This document shows, piece by piece, positions 34,101 to 47,488 of a DNA stretch of 64,000 bases (positions within the stretch are counted from its first letter, which is position 1; each line of letters begins with the position of its first letter). Both the position numbers and the translations under genes were made by a program. Source of the stretch: Warburgia ugandensis (taxonomy: Eukaryota; Streptophyta; Magnoliopsida; Canellales; Canellaceae); assembly GCA_035236585.1 (NCBI GenBank), contig CP141126.1, positions 70,595,414 to 70,659,413 of the forward strand. Direction: 5' to 3'. The notes under the pieces are model-generated. The model did no database searches. It had not been told where the DNA came from and was given only the letters and a program-made list of their open reading frames with translations.

Positions 34101-36100
34101 GTGAAGCGCTATGATGCACATCATCACATGGACAAACCTTGTAGCATGGTGCGTCTCAGCTCCCAAGGCACCCCGTGCACCCTAGTCGAGAAAAGACCCG
34201 TGCCCCATGTCGCGCGCGCACCTGAAGGTCATACCTGGAACAGTGTATGCACTGTCGTACAGTTGGAACCCGTCCCAAGGACCCAGTCCCAGGTGCACTT
34301 ACAGCATGGCATCCCTGGGATGCCTGGTTCGTGCAAGGCTGGCCCAAGCCGGCTTGGAACATTTTTCGGCTAGGAACCCGGCTGGAAAACGACTGGAAAA
34401 GACCAGATCCGGCATGGATCTTGCCCTGGGGAAAGCAAATCGGAGAGGAAAAGGGAAGAACGGCTTACCTGTAGCCTGGGAACGCCCTTTTTCCCGGTGG
34501 GATGGTCGGCCAGACTTGGGCCTGGCCATTTCTGGAAAATGTAGAGGATGGGTTTGAGATGAGTTTCCATTTTTGCCAGAAACCCCAATCTCAAAACAAC
34601 TAGAAAATCATGTTTTTGGAGAGGGGAGATGGGGCTTTTTATAGCCCTGCTATGGTGATGCTGCCAATGGCGATGCCGCCCTTGGCGGTGGCAGAAACCT
34701 CTAGAAACAGGGTTTCTGGAGGGGTGTAGAGGTTGAAGACGACAGGGGGTGCCGTTATCAAAACGGCCCCCTGCGTTTTTCGTTTTTTCTTTTTTCTGTT
34801 TAAATTCTAGAACTGCCCCTGATCTTTAAATAGTCGTAACTTCTTCATACGAACTCCATTTTGGGTGATTTTTGAGGCGTTGGATTCCATTTTTCAAGTA
34901 GAATCTAATGGTACTAAGTTTCCTCACAAATTCCTTCATTTAATATTTTAAATAAAATCAAACACTCAACATAGTCCATTTCGCATAGAATGTCCAATTT
35001 TTGTTAAAAATAGCATAAATTGCTCGGGCATTACAGATAAAGACAAGAACGAAGCAACTGCTTCACTTTTTCACCACTCACACACTATTTAAAGCTATTC
35101 TTCAATCCTTGGAAATCTCTCCTATCTTCCTTCTCCTTGGATTTATTAGGAAGGTCTTGATAAAGACAAAACAAGTTGTTGCCTTCTTTTCTTTCATTTT
35201 GATTTTAATGCACAACCCAGCCTTTAAAATAGTTTAACGTGTTATATCTTACCTCCCTTTAAATCCTTAAGAAATCATCATGTACTCCTTCTCTCCACCC
35301 CCAACCTACAATGCACAGCCCTCAAATCTCCAACATGTTATCCTCCCTCTCTACTCATGAGCACCAGCTTGAAGAGGACAAACTAACCATCTCCTTCTTT
35401 ATTTCATGTTAAAACTCACATATACCATTCAAGTGGCTGCACATGGCTCCAAGTTGAAGAGGACAAACTAAGATCTCCTTCTTTACTTCCTCACTTGTAA
35501 TGGATGAGAGAGCTCCTAGGATCCCACACACTAGCCCCTTCAACATAGGATTTTGTGTAGCAACTCCCACCCTTCCAATCCTTCACAAACAAAGCTCTTC
35601 AATGCTTGAAAATCTCCAACAATGCTTTCCCCTTAAGATTTCATTGTGTAAGCACAAGGGAAAATTTGTGATCAGCATTGAATGCCAAAGTAGGAATTGT
35701 AAGATGCATTGAACTCTTTCTCCTTTTGTAGTTCATGTGGGAGCCTTTGGGAGGTGGAAGTTTTCTTAACGAAACTCCCTCCTATGAAGATTATGTCCAT
35801 CCCTAGTTTTCCTTCCTTCTTCTTATCTTTGTTATTTTCCTATCTCTTTATCTCACCTTCTTTCTCATCCCCTTACTATAAATCACATTGATTTTTTCAT
35901 CAATATGGTGTTCAACGTGATCTTCCTTAGTATGGTGTTGATTGGTTGGTTGAGGAAACTTCCTTCCTCTCTTCCTTTCATCCATGGGATTAAGCATAGA
36001 TGGCATGGATTTCCTTGAGGTTTTCCTATCCCAATTTCTTTCTCTCCTTGAGTCATTCCTAGCCTAACATTATTTTCTCTAACCAATAGCATTCAAGGTG
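31184..36100 (-). repeat. Athila-like 5' LTR, minus strand, split by a solo LTR
   Basis: LTR sequence starts beside the primer site; GCGAGCGCATGGGTAC and CGATCCCACAGGACT near 31215-31275 mirror the other LTR ends in the window. It runs to 32423, is interrupted by the solo LTR (32424-35035), and resumes at 35041. The outer edge near 36100 is uncertain. ORFs at 32027-32281 and 35500-35891 are short, unrecognised and probably chance. Confidence 0.55.
32419..35040 (-). mobile_element. Solo LTR of a Tekay/Del-type gypsy element with perfect target duplication
   Basis: The LTR body is 32424-35035 (2612 bp), from TGTGACGACC to CATTACA, with the 5 bp duplication GATAA on both sides (32419-32423, 35036-35040). 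It shares with the 49-59 kb Tekay LTRs the blocks ACTCAGTAGGAGTCTATCAC, CTATGCCCACGACCTC and CCTACCT, and a GC-rich core (about 33960-34560). Orientation is minus. It lies inside an Athila-like LTR. No PBS or coding region is present. The overlapping frames at 34101-34594 are GC-rich chance frames. Confidence 0.92.
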
Positions 36101-36689
36101 AAAAACGCATATTCTTACTAGGAGAACACATTTTCTTTCTAAAAATTGGTGGCCAACCCATCAAAAAAATCTCTACAAATGGTCTTTGTATGCTAAAATC
36201 ATGAAGTACTTTATGTGGTCCCATTTTGGAGTGTAATGAGAGAGATAGTGAATGGAAGATACTTCGTGCAGGACTTAGTCTCTAACTTGCTTTGGTTTAG
36301 AAAAAAGATCATGTATATGTACATCCATTGTATGTGAATCTAGCTTCTCTTAGAAGCTCTCTAAGGTGGTGGAATTCTTCTATGCATGCATTAGAAATCT
36401 ACCACCCTCATTTTTGTTAAAGGCATTCTCTTTATTACATAAGGTTGGTCGATGCTTTAGCATTTCTAATTACTCTAAATATGACAATGACAACCCCATA
36501 ACATTTTGAACTTCTTAACTTCATGATTTATTGCATGTGGGCCCATGAGATTGATTGGACAATAGAGTTGCTCTCTTTTAGGGTTTTGATTGGTAAAATA
36601 GCATTTTTTCAACTGTACCATAATCCTACAAAATGTGAAATAAACGCTAATTAGTGATATGTAAAGTAATTCCAGTGTTAAAACTACTA
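36101..36689. other. Unassigned AT-rich DNA, no gene
   Basis: No frame, terminal repeat or recognised motif. It may be LTR border DNA or a fragment of another repeat. Confidence 0.3.
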
Positions 36690-37970
36690 AATATAGGGAT
36701 ATTATATGTAATATTTCTATTTACATCATTCCATGTGAGGAGTGATGGATTATGCAATGTGGCCTTCTCATGACTGCCTTACCCAAGGTTTAACCACTCT
36801 TTGGGCAATGTGCATATTATATCATAGTTTCAAAGGTTAGGTGGCCAACCATATAACCCTCCTAGCAAAGCTTCCTCTAGGCAACCTGCATGTATAAAAC
36901 AATTTCAGGGAAAAATATGTGCAAGGAATACAAGCATCGATGTAGCCCAAATGTAGCTCAACTACCTCATTTTTATCATTCATAATCATTATGCATGGAT
37001 AAGACATGCATTTCATAAATAATAACATTCAAACTTCAAAATACATTTCATGCTTAAATTTTCAGAGATGGTATGAAATGAAATCATGTTTAAACAGTCT
37101 CCAAACACATTTCATAAATCAAATAACACGTCTATCATGGATGAAACCACTAAAAGCATGATTAGAAGTGATAAAATTCATAAACATGCTCTATATAATA
37201 TATGTTCAACCGAATGGGAATTGAATTATTAAAGCAATTTATCTAAATCAAATGTTTAAACATAAAGCAAGTATACTAGGAGATTTGCAATCTTAAATCA
37301 CTTACCTCTAATCAAGATATCCATATTTGGATATGTCTGTAGATGTCCACTTTGCAAGAACCATAGTCAATCACATGTCAGTAAAATACACATATTCCCT
37401 CATGATCATCCTTAGTCTAAAATGAACTCTAGACTGATTTCTGGCACTAAGTTGCACATGAAGGTTTAATCACAATCATCCACGTTATTTGTCATGCTTT
37501 ATTAAATGTGAATTATTGATCTAAGGATCAATATCTCTTGGATTGTCAAATCTATACCTTTAATCACTGATCAATCTTCTCAACTATTTGTTAGGTATGT
37601 GTAATTACGAATTTGTAAAGTTATAAGTTATATGTTCTATAGATCAATAACTTTAAAACTCTGATTTTTTATGAGATCCAACTTTGAATTGTTAGATCTA
37701 AGGTCTCCATTTTATTGACCGCTACATTTAGATTTTAAATCTAAGATTGTCCTAAAAATTGGATCCTATTTTTTAGTGTGGAAATAGTGATTAATGGATC
37801 GAATGTCTGCGGATCTACAAAAATTCAATGGTTTTACAGCCATTAATCCCTACTTTATGATCTAACCATTAAATCATTGACTCTAGCATTGGATTTGTTG
37901 ATCCCATGTTCTAAATTGATAGATCTAATCTACAATGATATGATGAAACCTAATTTCTAGTGGATTTTTG
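36690..37970 (-). repeat. Tekay-like LTR fragment
   Basis: The part 36760-36900 (GTGGCCTTCTCAT, then AACCCTCCTAGCA) resembles 12160-12300 in the solo LTR at 11199. A CACTTACCTC block near 37297 corresponds to the conserved CCTACCT site of the other LTRs. Neither end is complete; the right edge abuts an Athila-like LTR. Confidence 0.5.
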
Positions 37971-37971
37971 G

Positions 37972-40200
37972 TGTAGCTTTAGTATTACTCGCAAGTGCAT
38001 GAATCAAATTAGTATTGTATGCGAGAGAGGTTGAACTCACAAAGAATCCCACAAATTTGTATGTTGGATGGATCTTATTTAAATTTCTTAACTTTATCCA
38101 AAACAGAGAGATTGAATTGATTTGAATTTAAACTAGGAAAGTAAATGCATGAAATTAGAAACTACAATTAAAGGAAACTTGTTAAAATTAAAACTATGCA
38201 ATGGAATTAGAAACTTACCTAACTAACATACATTCAATTAAAGGAAGCTAATGTAAAAGTAGAATGAATTAAACTAAGAAACTTAACTTAAGAAAGCTAC
38301 TACAAAAAGAACTTTCATAATCTGACACTTTCCTAATCAAGAAACTTTCTAAAATTCAAAAAGAAAACTTTTTCAACATAAACTAAGATACAAACAACCA
38401 AATAACAACTGTTAAAACAAGATTAAGCAATTAAATCAACTAAAGATCAAAGAAGAAAGTAACCTAGTATCATGCGCACGATCCATGGATTGTGCACATG
38501 GTTCATAGGTTGAAAGATAATCATATTTGATGCTCTAAATGAAAAATAATGTGCAAGATAACCAATGAACTCAATGAAGAACCTAAAAAGCTAAATATGT
38601 TTATAAGGATTCAAGCAATTAAGATGTTCAGATGGCTACAAACAAAGCATAAAGATTAAGGAGAAAATTTTCCAGAATTCAAGTACTTAGAACTCCAAAT
38701 CAAATCAAGCCTATAAGGAAACTAAAACAATAACTTCTATGCAATCTTAAGTAATTTGATGATAGAAATATTCAATAACAATAATCCTCAAAAAATTTTA
38801 AGGAATTAATGCCAAATTAGATCAAAATTTTGCTCATAAGACAAGTGTATAAATCTAAAAATTGCATAGGAAACTAAGCCCTAAAACCTAATCTAAATTA
38901 TAGGAAAAACTAAATCTAATGCTTCTAATATAAAATATGACAACATGTAATGAAAACCCAAAAATGAATTCAGGATAAATGATGGTTGGGATGATGAACT
39001 ATCTATGGAAAAAAGGTCTAAAGCTAGGTGGAATTGAAGGAGAAAAACATGAAATTCCTAAGGGGAAAAGAAAGGATCCAAGCTATTTCTTCTCTTGGAT
39101 GTCACTACCAAAGAAGAACTAACTTGAATCTTGAGAGCATAAGAAAGAAAAACTATTAAAAGTGAAGCAATGAAAAGAAGGAAAGATGAGTGAACTTGAA
39201 AGCAAACAATGGGAAAATAAGGCAATGAAACTAAAACGAAAGAAAACTACTGGTCTAAATTTGAGAGAAAACAACCAAAGAAATAACTAGAATTCCAAAG
39301 GATCAATAACACAAAATAAAATCAAAGTCCTGCTCCAAAGATAACCAAGCAAAGAGTAAATATTTCAAGGTTGCCTCAACCCAACCTCTACTTGAAAAAA
39401 ACATTGAACTCCATGGGTATTTATAGAGTTTTTTGTTTACAATTTGGTGAAGAATTAATCCATGAAAGGGAAAAAGATCTAGATCTAGGGCTGAGGTGGA
39501 GAATAAGAGAGGAAAGTTAGGTGAAGAGTGATGCAATCAAGATGATGTAATAGAGAAAGCTGGTTGGTTTCTTAAGAAAGGGGGGTACCACCTTTTTGGG
39601 AAGGTGGCATGGAATTCCAATCTTCCTCTTAAAGTGGGCTTGGATGGTGGGAAGAGTGAGGGAACAAGAAAGAAAGAAAATTTGAAAGAAAAGCTATTGT
39701 TACATTTGGAGTGCACTTAGACTTTAGGGTTTCCGTTTCCGTCATAGGAAACCACATAGGTGAAGCACTTCAACAAGGGGGAGGCATCTTTTTCCTAGAA
39801 AGTGCCTCCCTCCTTAAGTCAAATTCATGGAACCATAGTGTGAATGGTGGATTAGGGATGGGAAAAGGATTAGGAAAGTGGGCTTTTCTCTCTTAATGGT
39901 TTCCTCAATGCATGATCATCTTACCTTTTACATTAATATCTTAAAATCACTTAAAAATTACACTTTAACATAGGATAGTTGCTTGAGTTGATGATCCAAT
40001 CATGTGGCTCCATGTGGAATTCATCCATGGCTTGATGGCTCATTACTTAGTGGCTTAAGTAGCTTCAAGGCTTGAGTAGCTCATATGGCTTATCACCCTT
40101 TTTCATGGCTTTAACAGCTAAGGTTGTTTGAGTGACTCCCATGCAAAGGTGGTTGAAATGCATGGCTTAGGCTTGGGTCCATTTCTTATCACCTTTTGCT
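37972..40200 (-). repeat. Athila-like 3' LTR, minus strand
   Basis: ACTCGCAAGTGCATGAATC at 38009 marks the end shared with other LTR copies. The right part (39960-40180), rich in GGCTT/AAGCC, matches in reverse complement the start of the + strand LTR near 3390-3600. No primer site follows to the left, while internal-type DNA lies to the right, so it is a 3' LTR. ORFs at 39303-39536 and 39711-39896 are chance frames. Confidence 0.6.
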
Positions 40201-41650
40201 TCTCCAATTTCTTCATTACTTGGCATGGGATTGTCTTGAACCTTGATCACACCTTGGATTGATGAGATTTAGGCTTTAGCTTACTTAGGTTACCTAGTTA
40301 GACTAGGAAACCTCATGAATGGCTTCAATTCTTATCTCAATCAAGCTTGGCCTTTGGATTAGCTTCTCAACACCTACAAAAGATTAAAAAAACCCTAATT
40401 AATTCCTAGAAAATTATGATCATTCATATACTTACTTTGGATCAGCATCTGAACCTGAAAAGTATCGAACTTTTGAATTATTAGGTCAAAAATACATGTT
40501 TACAAATTTTCAAAAAACCCAACAAATAACACTATATTTTATAATGCATGGGCTAATAATTGGGTACTTTTTATAAAAATTGAACACAGTAATTTCTTAA
40601 TTTTTTTCTAGATTTTACTATACATATAATAGTGAAAATGAAATTTAAAGTAGTACAATGAAGATTGACGGTAATCTTACTTGTGATTGTTCCAATCTAT
40701 GCCCAATTTGTCTCTAAGGGATTTGATCGCAATTGGATTGTGATGATTTGACTCGATAGGGGCTATCTATTGCTTTCGAGCTTGGATCTTTGTTAGATCT
40801 TCATTGATGATTAAATTGGTGAAGTGGTTTTGTTTCTAATGTTGAGGGGAATGAGATGAATGGCTAGGATTTTCAATAAAAGCCTTCCTTCCAGCTGTGC
40901 AAGATGGAAACTACGACTTTGTATCACAGTTACAAAGTCTTCATTGGAGATAGCGATGGGGAATGGAGGAGTAAATGGGGAAGAGAAGGTGAGGGGAAGA
41001 AATGTAGGAAGAGAGAGGATAGGGACGATGTTGTTAAGCAATACGCAGTAGCCAAACCATGCATATGTTGGCGGCATTTCAACAGGAGAAATCAAGGCAG
41101 AAAGAGAGTTGGGCAAGATGGATTTTTACCAGTGTGCCACCATCTCAATAAGTTTGGTGTCATGCAATCTCGTTGCATAATAGTCAAGTGATGACTATGA
41201 GGAACAAGCAGAGGAGGAGGGAGAGCTGAGGAAGTGGGGTTTCTGTAAATGGGTTTTTCAAATTGGTCGTGTAGTAGCTTTGACACAAAAAAAGGCGGGG
41301 AGGATGGCGTGCATCATCGAGCCACAACCATTGTCAACCATCTATGAAGATAGAGGAAAAGGGAGGAAAGAGAGAGAGAATAGAAGGGAGCTACAATTAG
41401 GTTGAGTTTGAGGGGTTTCATTATCAAAAGTGCCCCTCCATTTTAAATATTATATATATATATATATTAAGAATTTGATTTTAACTAATTTGTTTCCCTT
41501 ATTAACATACCATTATGAGAGTCCAATCAACTTCACTTCACGATGCTTAAACTTTTTCATCCAAACTCAAATTTTAGCATTCTTAGTGTTATTGAAAAGG
41601 TTTTTTTAAATACATTCTACATGTTGGTCTTTTGAGAGTCAACTAGGTGT
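40201..41650 (-). mobile_element. 3' internal DNA of the minus-strand Athila-like element
   Basis: 40385-40540 matches the reverse complement of 9840-9990, placing the same internal block beside an LTR here. Frames at 40811-41191 overlap on both strands and lack recognised domains. A (TA)n run lies at 41450-41467. The right edge is the target duplication of the next solo LTR. Confidence 0.45.
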
Positions 41651-44640
41651 CTTTCTGTAATATCCTTAATTTTTAGGATAAAATAGGAAATTAATAAATA
41701 AATTAAAATAAAAATTTATGGATGAAATTTTTTCCTGAAAACATAAGAATTAGAAAGTGCTCGTCGATACGAATCCAACGCCACCAAGAACGCAAAAAAT
41801 GGAGCTCAAACGAGGGACTTATGAACTGTCAAAGTTGGAAGGGCAAATTGGTCATTTGATAGAGACGTGTTAGACAGGGGTCCAAATTGATACTGGCACC
41901 CCCGTCTTCCACACGTCTCTACCAGTGCCGGAAAAATCGCCAGAGAGACGTGGAAAGAGACGTGTGGGGAAGAGAAACTCTTCCCCAAGACTCTAAAACC
42001 TTATATCTATGCTCCTCTAGGAGCCAAAAAGCTCGACTTTGAGCGTTTTCTCTGAGTTTTTACGCAAAACCCTAGCCCTGCAAAACTTGGATTTTCTGGC
42101 ACGTTGAACCCCGGCAACACGAGCAACACTAGCCAGGCGCAAGGTAAGCCTCAAATCCATGTTTTTATGTATTTATTAATTAGAAAATTTATTAGGAAAG
42201 TATTTAAAAAATTAGGAAAAATCAGATTTTTAGGAACCTGTGTGCATGCTACTGTTGGAGGGTGATTTCACGGATCAAACCTAGTTCGTTTGAAAATCGC
42301 ACCGTCCAACTAGTGCACAAGAGACCCAAGAGCATACCCTTTAAATTTGGGAGTGATCCAACGGTGGATTTCTCCAGAAAACCCAAAAACCAGTACCTAG
42401 GGATGATTTTAGGAACTTGAGAAAAATCATTTAAAAACCATGGTTTTTGGAAAAATCAGTACAAAAGGAGGGCATAAATGGATTCTAGAGAGAATTCTGA
42501 AGAAAATGGCGTAAAAATTACGCAAAACGGAGCTCTGTAGCTCCTCCAGAGGCCACCGGAATCCGGTCTTCTTCTCCGATGTCGTCAACGGCGTCAGTGC
42601 CCTGGTGCTGACGCCAGGACGCACTTGGTGACGCCCGAGGGACGACATCACACGACATTGTCGTCGCGTGCGGCGCGACGCCACGTGTGTGCGGGGGAGA
42701 AACTAGATGGCGGTCGAGGCGGGGCTGGGACGCGGCGCGTCCTAGCGACCGTGACGCACGCACGCGTCCCGTGCGGCGTCTGCGTCGGCGTGCATCTTCG
42801 TGTGCCAGTGTACGCCGGTGTAAACAGGAGGAAAAGGGGCGCCGCCGGTATAAACCACCTTATGGTGGTCCGGCAGGCCCCATTTAAGCGTAGTTTTCAC
42901 TAAAACTTGATTTTTGGGAGCTAGAGAGGTCCAAATCACGATCCAGAAGAGGCGTTGTGACCGTATTGACGACGCGGACCTAGTTTTAACTTAAAAACTT
43001 AGAAATGACAACTTTTTCTTTAGAAAAATTTTAAAATAGTGATATGACATGTAGAGGTGCACGTGAATATACCAGTTAAAGGGAGTTATAAGCAAGCTAG
43101 TGGTCTCACACTGAGGTAGGTGACGACAACTAATGTTTTTCCTTGATTTTTAAACCATGTTTAAACATAGCATCATGTGTGATTGTGTTTTAAAATGCAA
43201 TTATTATTTATCGTGGATTTCATGCGACATTGCGTACAGTATGGTTATTCCAAATTGAAATCTTTTGCTGAATAAACTTATTTAAAATGTTTTTACAAGC
43301 ATGATATTAATTAGTTATGCTTAGTTAGAGACTTATTTCTTATTATATATATAGAAAATGCATGGATTACATGGAAATGAGAATAGAGGCTTATTAGCTG
43401 GTCCTTTTATAGGCTAACCCCAGGATGAGGGGCATGTCTTGGGGATTTCAAGCTATAAGTACTCTTGAGTTTTAGCATATACATATGATTTCCGTGTTTT
43501 ATATTTGATGACGGGTGCTCTCGCCCGGTGGGCGTCATGCTAGGAGGGATAGGGCCGGCCACCCACCTTCCGAGATTATGATGTGATGAGTTTGTGATAT
43601 GATAGACACCTGCCCATAGATGGCATTCGGTAGGGGTTTGGTAACATGGATAGTCCACACTACCGGTCTGAGCCTTTCCATGGGGACAGACGCTAAGTCT
43701 CCCATTATGGTGTCACGGGGAGCGGCGGTGGTTGATACCCATGGAGGGTTGCCACTGTAGCATGATGGCCCATATTTTTATTATGTGTGCATGTATGATG
43801 AGCATGATTATGGATGATATGCCTGGGTGTGACGACACTCAGAGGTTGACTACGTGTACTCCTGATCAGGGATGTTAGTGCGATGTGGTGGGACACATTA
43901 CCTTAGGGTGCCCTTATTCTTGTTGTATGCTCCATTTTATTGATTCATGTCATGTTTTAACTCCTTGAATTTTATGTTTTAGCATATGGAATAAATTGGC
44001 ATTTATTGAACATGGCATTATGATATCACTATTTTCATAAATGTTAGATTTTTCATCGCATCGTTTCATTATTTCTTTCATTTATTACATTAATTGTCTA
44101 TGTACCTACACAAGCGATAGCTTGCTGAGGCATTGCTTTGTTTTGCAATGCCTTAGATCTCGAGCGCGACACCAGGAAAGGAAAAGCAGTTGATAAACCT
44201 TGAGAGCTGCTGAAGACTAATTTTCCCTATAGTTTTAGACAGTAATGTGAGTCATTAGAGTGGATTATCATTGAATTTTATTATGGACTGCATACTTTAT
44301 AATTGGATGTGATTTAAATCTTTGGACATATGTTGGACATTTATATGGGATGTTATGATGGATAGACCCTGGGCCATATTATTATTGTCTTTTGGACGTT
44401 TATTTGATTTAAAATAAAGGCGCCTATTTATTTGACGTTGATTTATACGCAGATTATTTATTTATGTTTAAATTACATGTACGCCATTTTGAGAAAGGAA
44501 AATTAACACCCGGAGTTTTAAGATAGGTTTAGTAAAATGTTAAATAAATCTTTTCTCATGGGATCCCAAAATGCTCTTATTTAAAATGCCATTAAAAAAA
44601 AAAAAAGAATTGTCTTAAAAATCCGGGTTGTTACACTTTC
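41651..44640 (+). mobile_element. Solo LTR of a Tekay-like gypsy element with perfect target duplication
   Basis: The LTR body is 41656-44635 (2980 bp), TGTAATATCC to GGGTTGTTACA, flanked by CTTTC on both sides (41651-41655, 44636-44640). It is in + orientation: its GC-rich core (about 42540-42890) precedes a GAGGTAGGTGACG block at 43114, the mirror of CCTACCT in the minus copies. The frames at 42427-42939 overlap on both strands in the GC-rich core and are not genes. No internal region remains. Confidence 0.92.
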
Positions 44641-45940
44641 AAAAACTTATTTTCCATGGTAACTAAAACCTGGAATCCAAATTCACATTTTATTAAAATA
44701 TCAAAGAAGAATTGTATTAAATGGAGTTTAAAATTTTGAGCTATTACAATGTGCGACCCTAGCACTGGGAAAGCTTGACCTAAACTATTTGTCCTAACCA
44801 TAATGGAGCATCCTAAAGCTCTCTGTGGTTGACTATATGCAGATGATGTTAATGAGGGGTATGCAGGGCTTATTGCTTAGTTCCCTTAGCAAAGGTTTTA
44901 ATAATATACCTCATGGATGGTGGGTTGATGATCACTTAGAAGCCATCCCTCAATGATATGGGGTTACTTCCTCTTTGATATACTCAAGATGCAAGACTAA
45001 GAATTGAACCCCTCATTTAGCTTCTCAGTTCCCTGTAGTAACAAGTAAGGACTCTATTTAAAAAACACTACGTTAGTGTAACAAGAGTATGCAAAATATA
45101 AATTCCATGGAAATAGAATGCATGAGTGATATGTGTGAAAGAAGAACTTGCAATGTCTACTTGTAAGAGTGAACAAAGCAACTAAGTAAACAAAAAAAAG
45201 AAAAAAAAGAGACTTACTTTATTTGTTGACTAGTTAATTTTTAAGTGGTTAAAATTATAAAATTCAAACTCAAACAAAAGAAAGTTTCTCAATGGAGTCA
45301 CCAAAATCTAAGTAAGTAGAAACCTACTCACAATGGAAGGGTGGTTTTTATCTTTTGCTAGGTTAAAAATTGTGATGTTGTTTGAAATGGTGATGACAAT
45401 ATGGTTTATGTAATTAATGTATTTTATTAACTTTGATTAGTCTTCAAATTGGCGGAAGGACTAAAGTTAGTTTGATCCTATCTAATGATTTTGTTCTAGT
45501 CTATAACTAGATTCATATGAATCTAAGTAGATTATGAGGAGAGTCACCACCTAAGATAAAAAAGGCTTTAGATCACTAATGTCTCAAATTAGTTTACTAT
45601 CCAAATATCTAAGTTCATTATTTCCAAGAACTAAAGTGATAAAGAGTGTAAGTCCCCTTATTCTTTTAAGTTTAAAATCCTAGTAAGTTGAAATTTTCCT
45701 TTCACTAATTGAATAATTTAATATAAGTATGTAAAATATAAACAAAAAGCTTCTAAAGTAAGTCATTCATGAAATGCAGGAAGAGTGCACACACATTCAT
45801 GTCAAAATGTTAATCATGAAAGGAAACATACCATGATTCTAAGGTGATTCTAATATAAATAAATGAACCAGACAAATGATCTTATATCATAGAGACTGTT
45901 AAGAGTCCATTATTGCATAAATTACCCTCATGTAGCTTGA
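44641..45940. other. Unassigned repeat DNA, no gene
   Basis: 44641-44752 continues the DNA interrupted at 41650. Beyond it are AGTCACCA-containing blocks at 45296 and 45545 that resemble LTR borders of other gypsy families. No frame above background and no terminal structure was found. Confidence 0.35.
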
Positions 45941-47482
45941 TTTTTTATATAATTTTAAGATATAATTTAGAAATTTATATGAAATATGTCATTTGAAAAT
46001 TTTATAATCTAACCTTAATTTGGTAATTTTTCAAGGTTAGATGATGATTTGAGGTAAGTATGTGCAAAATCGAGTATTATATAATACTAATTAGGTTATT
46101 TTCTTTATTTTGTAGGTGGTATATCAAGATTCATACAACTAGATCAAGTCGATCAACATCCTAGATCTCTAATCATGGTTAGGTTAAAATGGATGGCTTA
46201 GACCAATCTAGATTATATAGATCAAAATAAAGGACTTCAGTTCAATCCTCAACCATCAAATCCAAACCATGAGCATAAGGGAATAAAGAATGTTAAGAGA
46301 TTTTATGTTTAATAATGGAAAGTGAAAGGGATGAATGGGAAATAGTTTCCTAATAGGAAATTAAGTTAAAAATTAAGACATTCAGTTTATTTAGAAATCT
46401 TTGGAGAGAAGAAAAAATAATGGAGGAGAAAATTACTAAAAATTGAATTCAAACTGACCTCCCATCATCTATAAATATCACATAGAAGATGGAGTGAAAA
46501 AAGCTTGAAAATTCAGAGAAAAATGGAGGTTGAAGAAGATGAATGGTGCATGCATAGGTTGGTGAATAGGAGTACTTTGCATGTTGGTTTTGCTTCGATG
46601 CTTGATAAAAATCTCCAAAATTTGGTTCATTGCATAGAATACATCAAGTAGAAGAAGACCTAAGTGTATGAATTTCAATTTTCATTTCGAATCTTATAAT
46701 TTGAATTAACTAAAGTTAGTTACTTGCTACTATTTGCCTCAATAGTAATAGTGAGTTACTTAAAAGTTTTGCACCTTTAATTTGTTTTATTTGATCATTT
46801 TTTTATGCTCTAGTCCTTTGGTTATATTTTTATTTGAGTTAGAAAGAGTGTCATATAAATTATTTTAAGACTTAATGATCGATTTATTTAACTTTATGAA
46901 ATAATTTTGAAAGGTATTGTTGTGCAAGTTACTGAACATCCTAGATTTATGATTAAATCTTAATGTTTGTTATATTCATTTGAAATCTAACTATATAATT
47001 GAATTTATTGATATCAAGTTGTTTTAGGTACCAAGTTTCACTAAAAAATTCCATCGAAAAGTAGAAAAAATAATGGCCAAATTTAGTGAAATCTTTGTGA
47101 ATTCTGACTGTTCTTGGATTGCAAATAAATGCTAGATTAATCCTGAATTATGAATACGAATAAGATAACTACTTAGCTAGTGTCACACGCATGCAGTTGC
47201 ATATGACTATCATAGTTACCTTCTTCTTTTCTGGTAACACTCTCTAACTTGCAGATGCAATAAGAGGTGTTGCTCTGATATTTTAAATTTGAAAAAAATT
47301 AAGAAAATCTGTAAATAGGATCTAATGCATGACACATCAAAGAATGTTATGGGTGATCTTAATTTTTTCTCAATTAAATTTTATTTAAACTCCTAATTTT
47401 TAAGTGGAGTCCTAGTGGGATTAACTTGTACTTGCATAAGATGTACTATAACAACCTGGTCAATTACAAAAAATAATCAACA
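45941..47482 (+). repeat. Athila-like LTR and adjoining DNA, + orientation
   Basis: It ends just before the primer site at 47489. The terminal stretch 47335-47480 is repeated at 48360-48500 (GGTGATCTTAATTTTT, ACTTGCATAAGATGTACTA). 45950-46120 resembles 9840-9990 and the reverse complement of 40385-40540. The left edge is unknown. Frame 46478-46678 is short and unrecognised. Confidence 0.5.
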
Positions 47483-47488
47483 AGCTTT

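Noticed and set aside
34101..34594. Six overlapping ORFs on both strands
   Set aside because: GC-rich core of the solo LTR at 32424; no conserved domain.
42427..42939. Overlapping GC-rich ORFs on both strands
   Set aside because: They lie in the GC-rich core of a solo LTR; Arg/Ala/Val-rich chance frames without domains, with overlaps in several frames.
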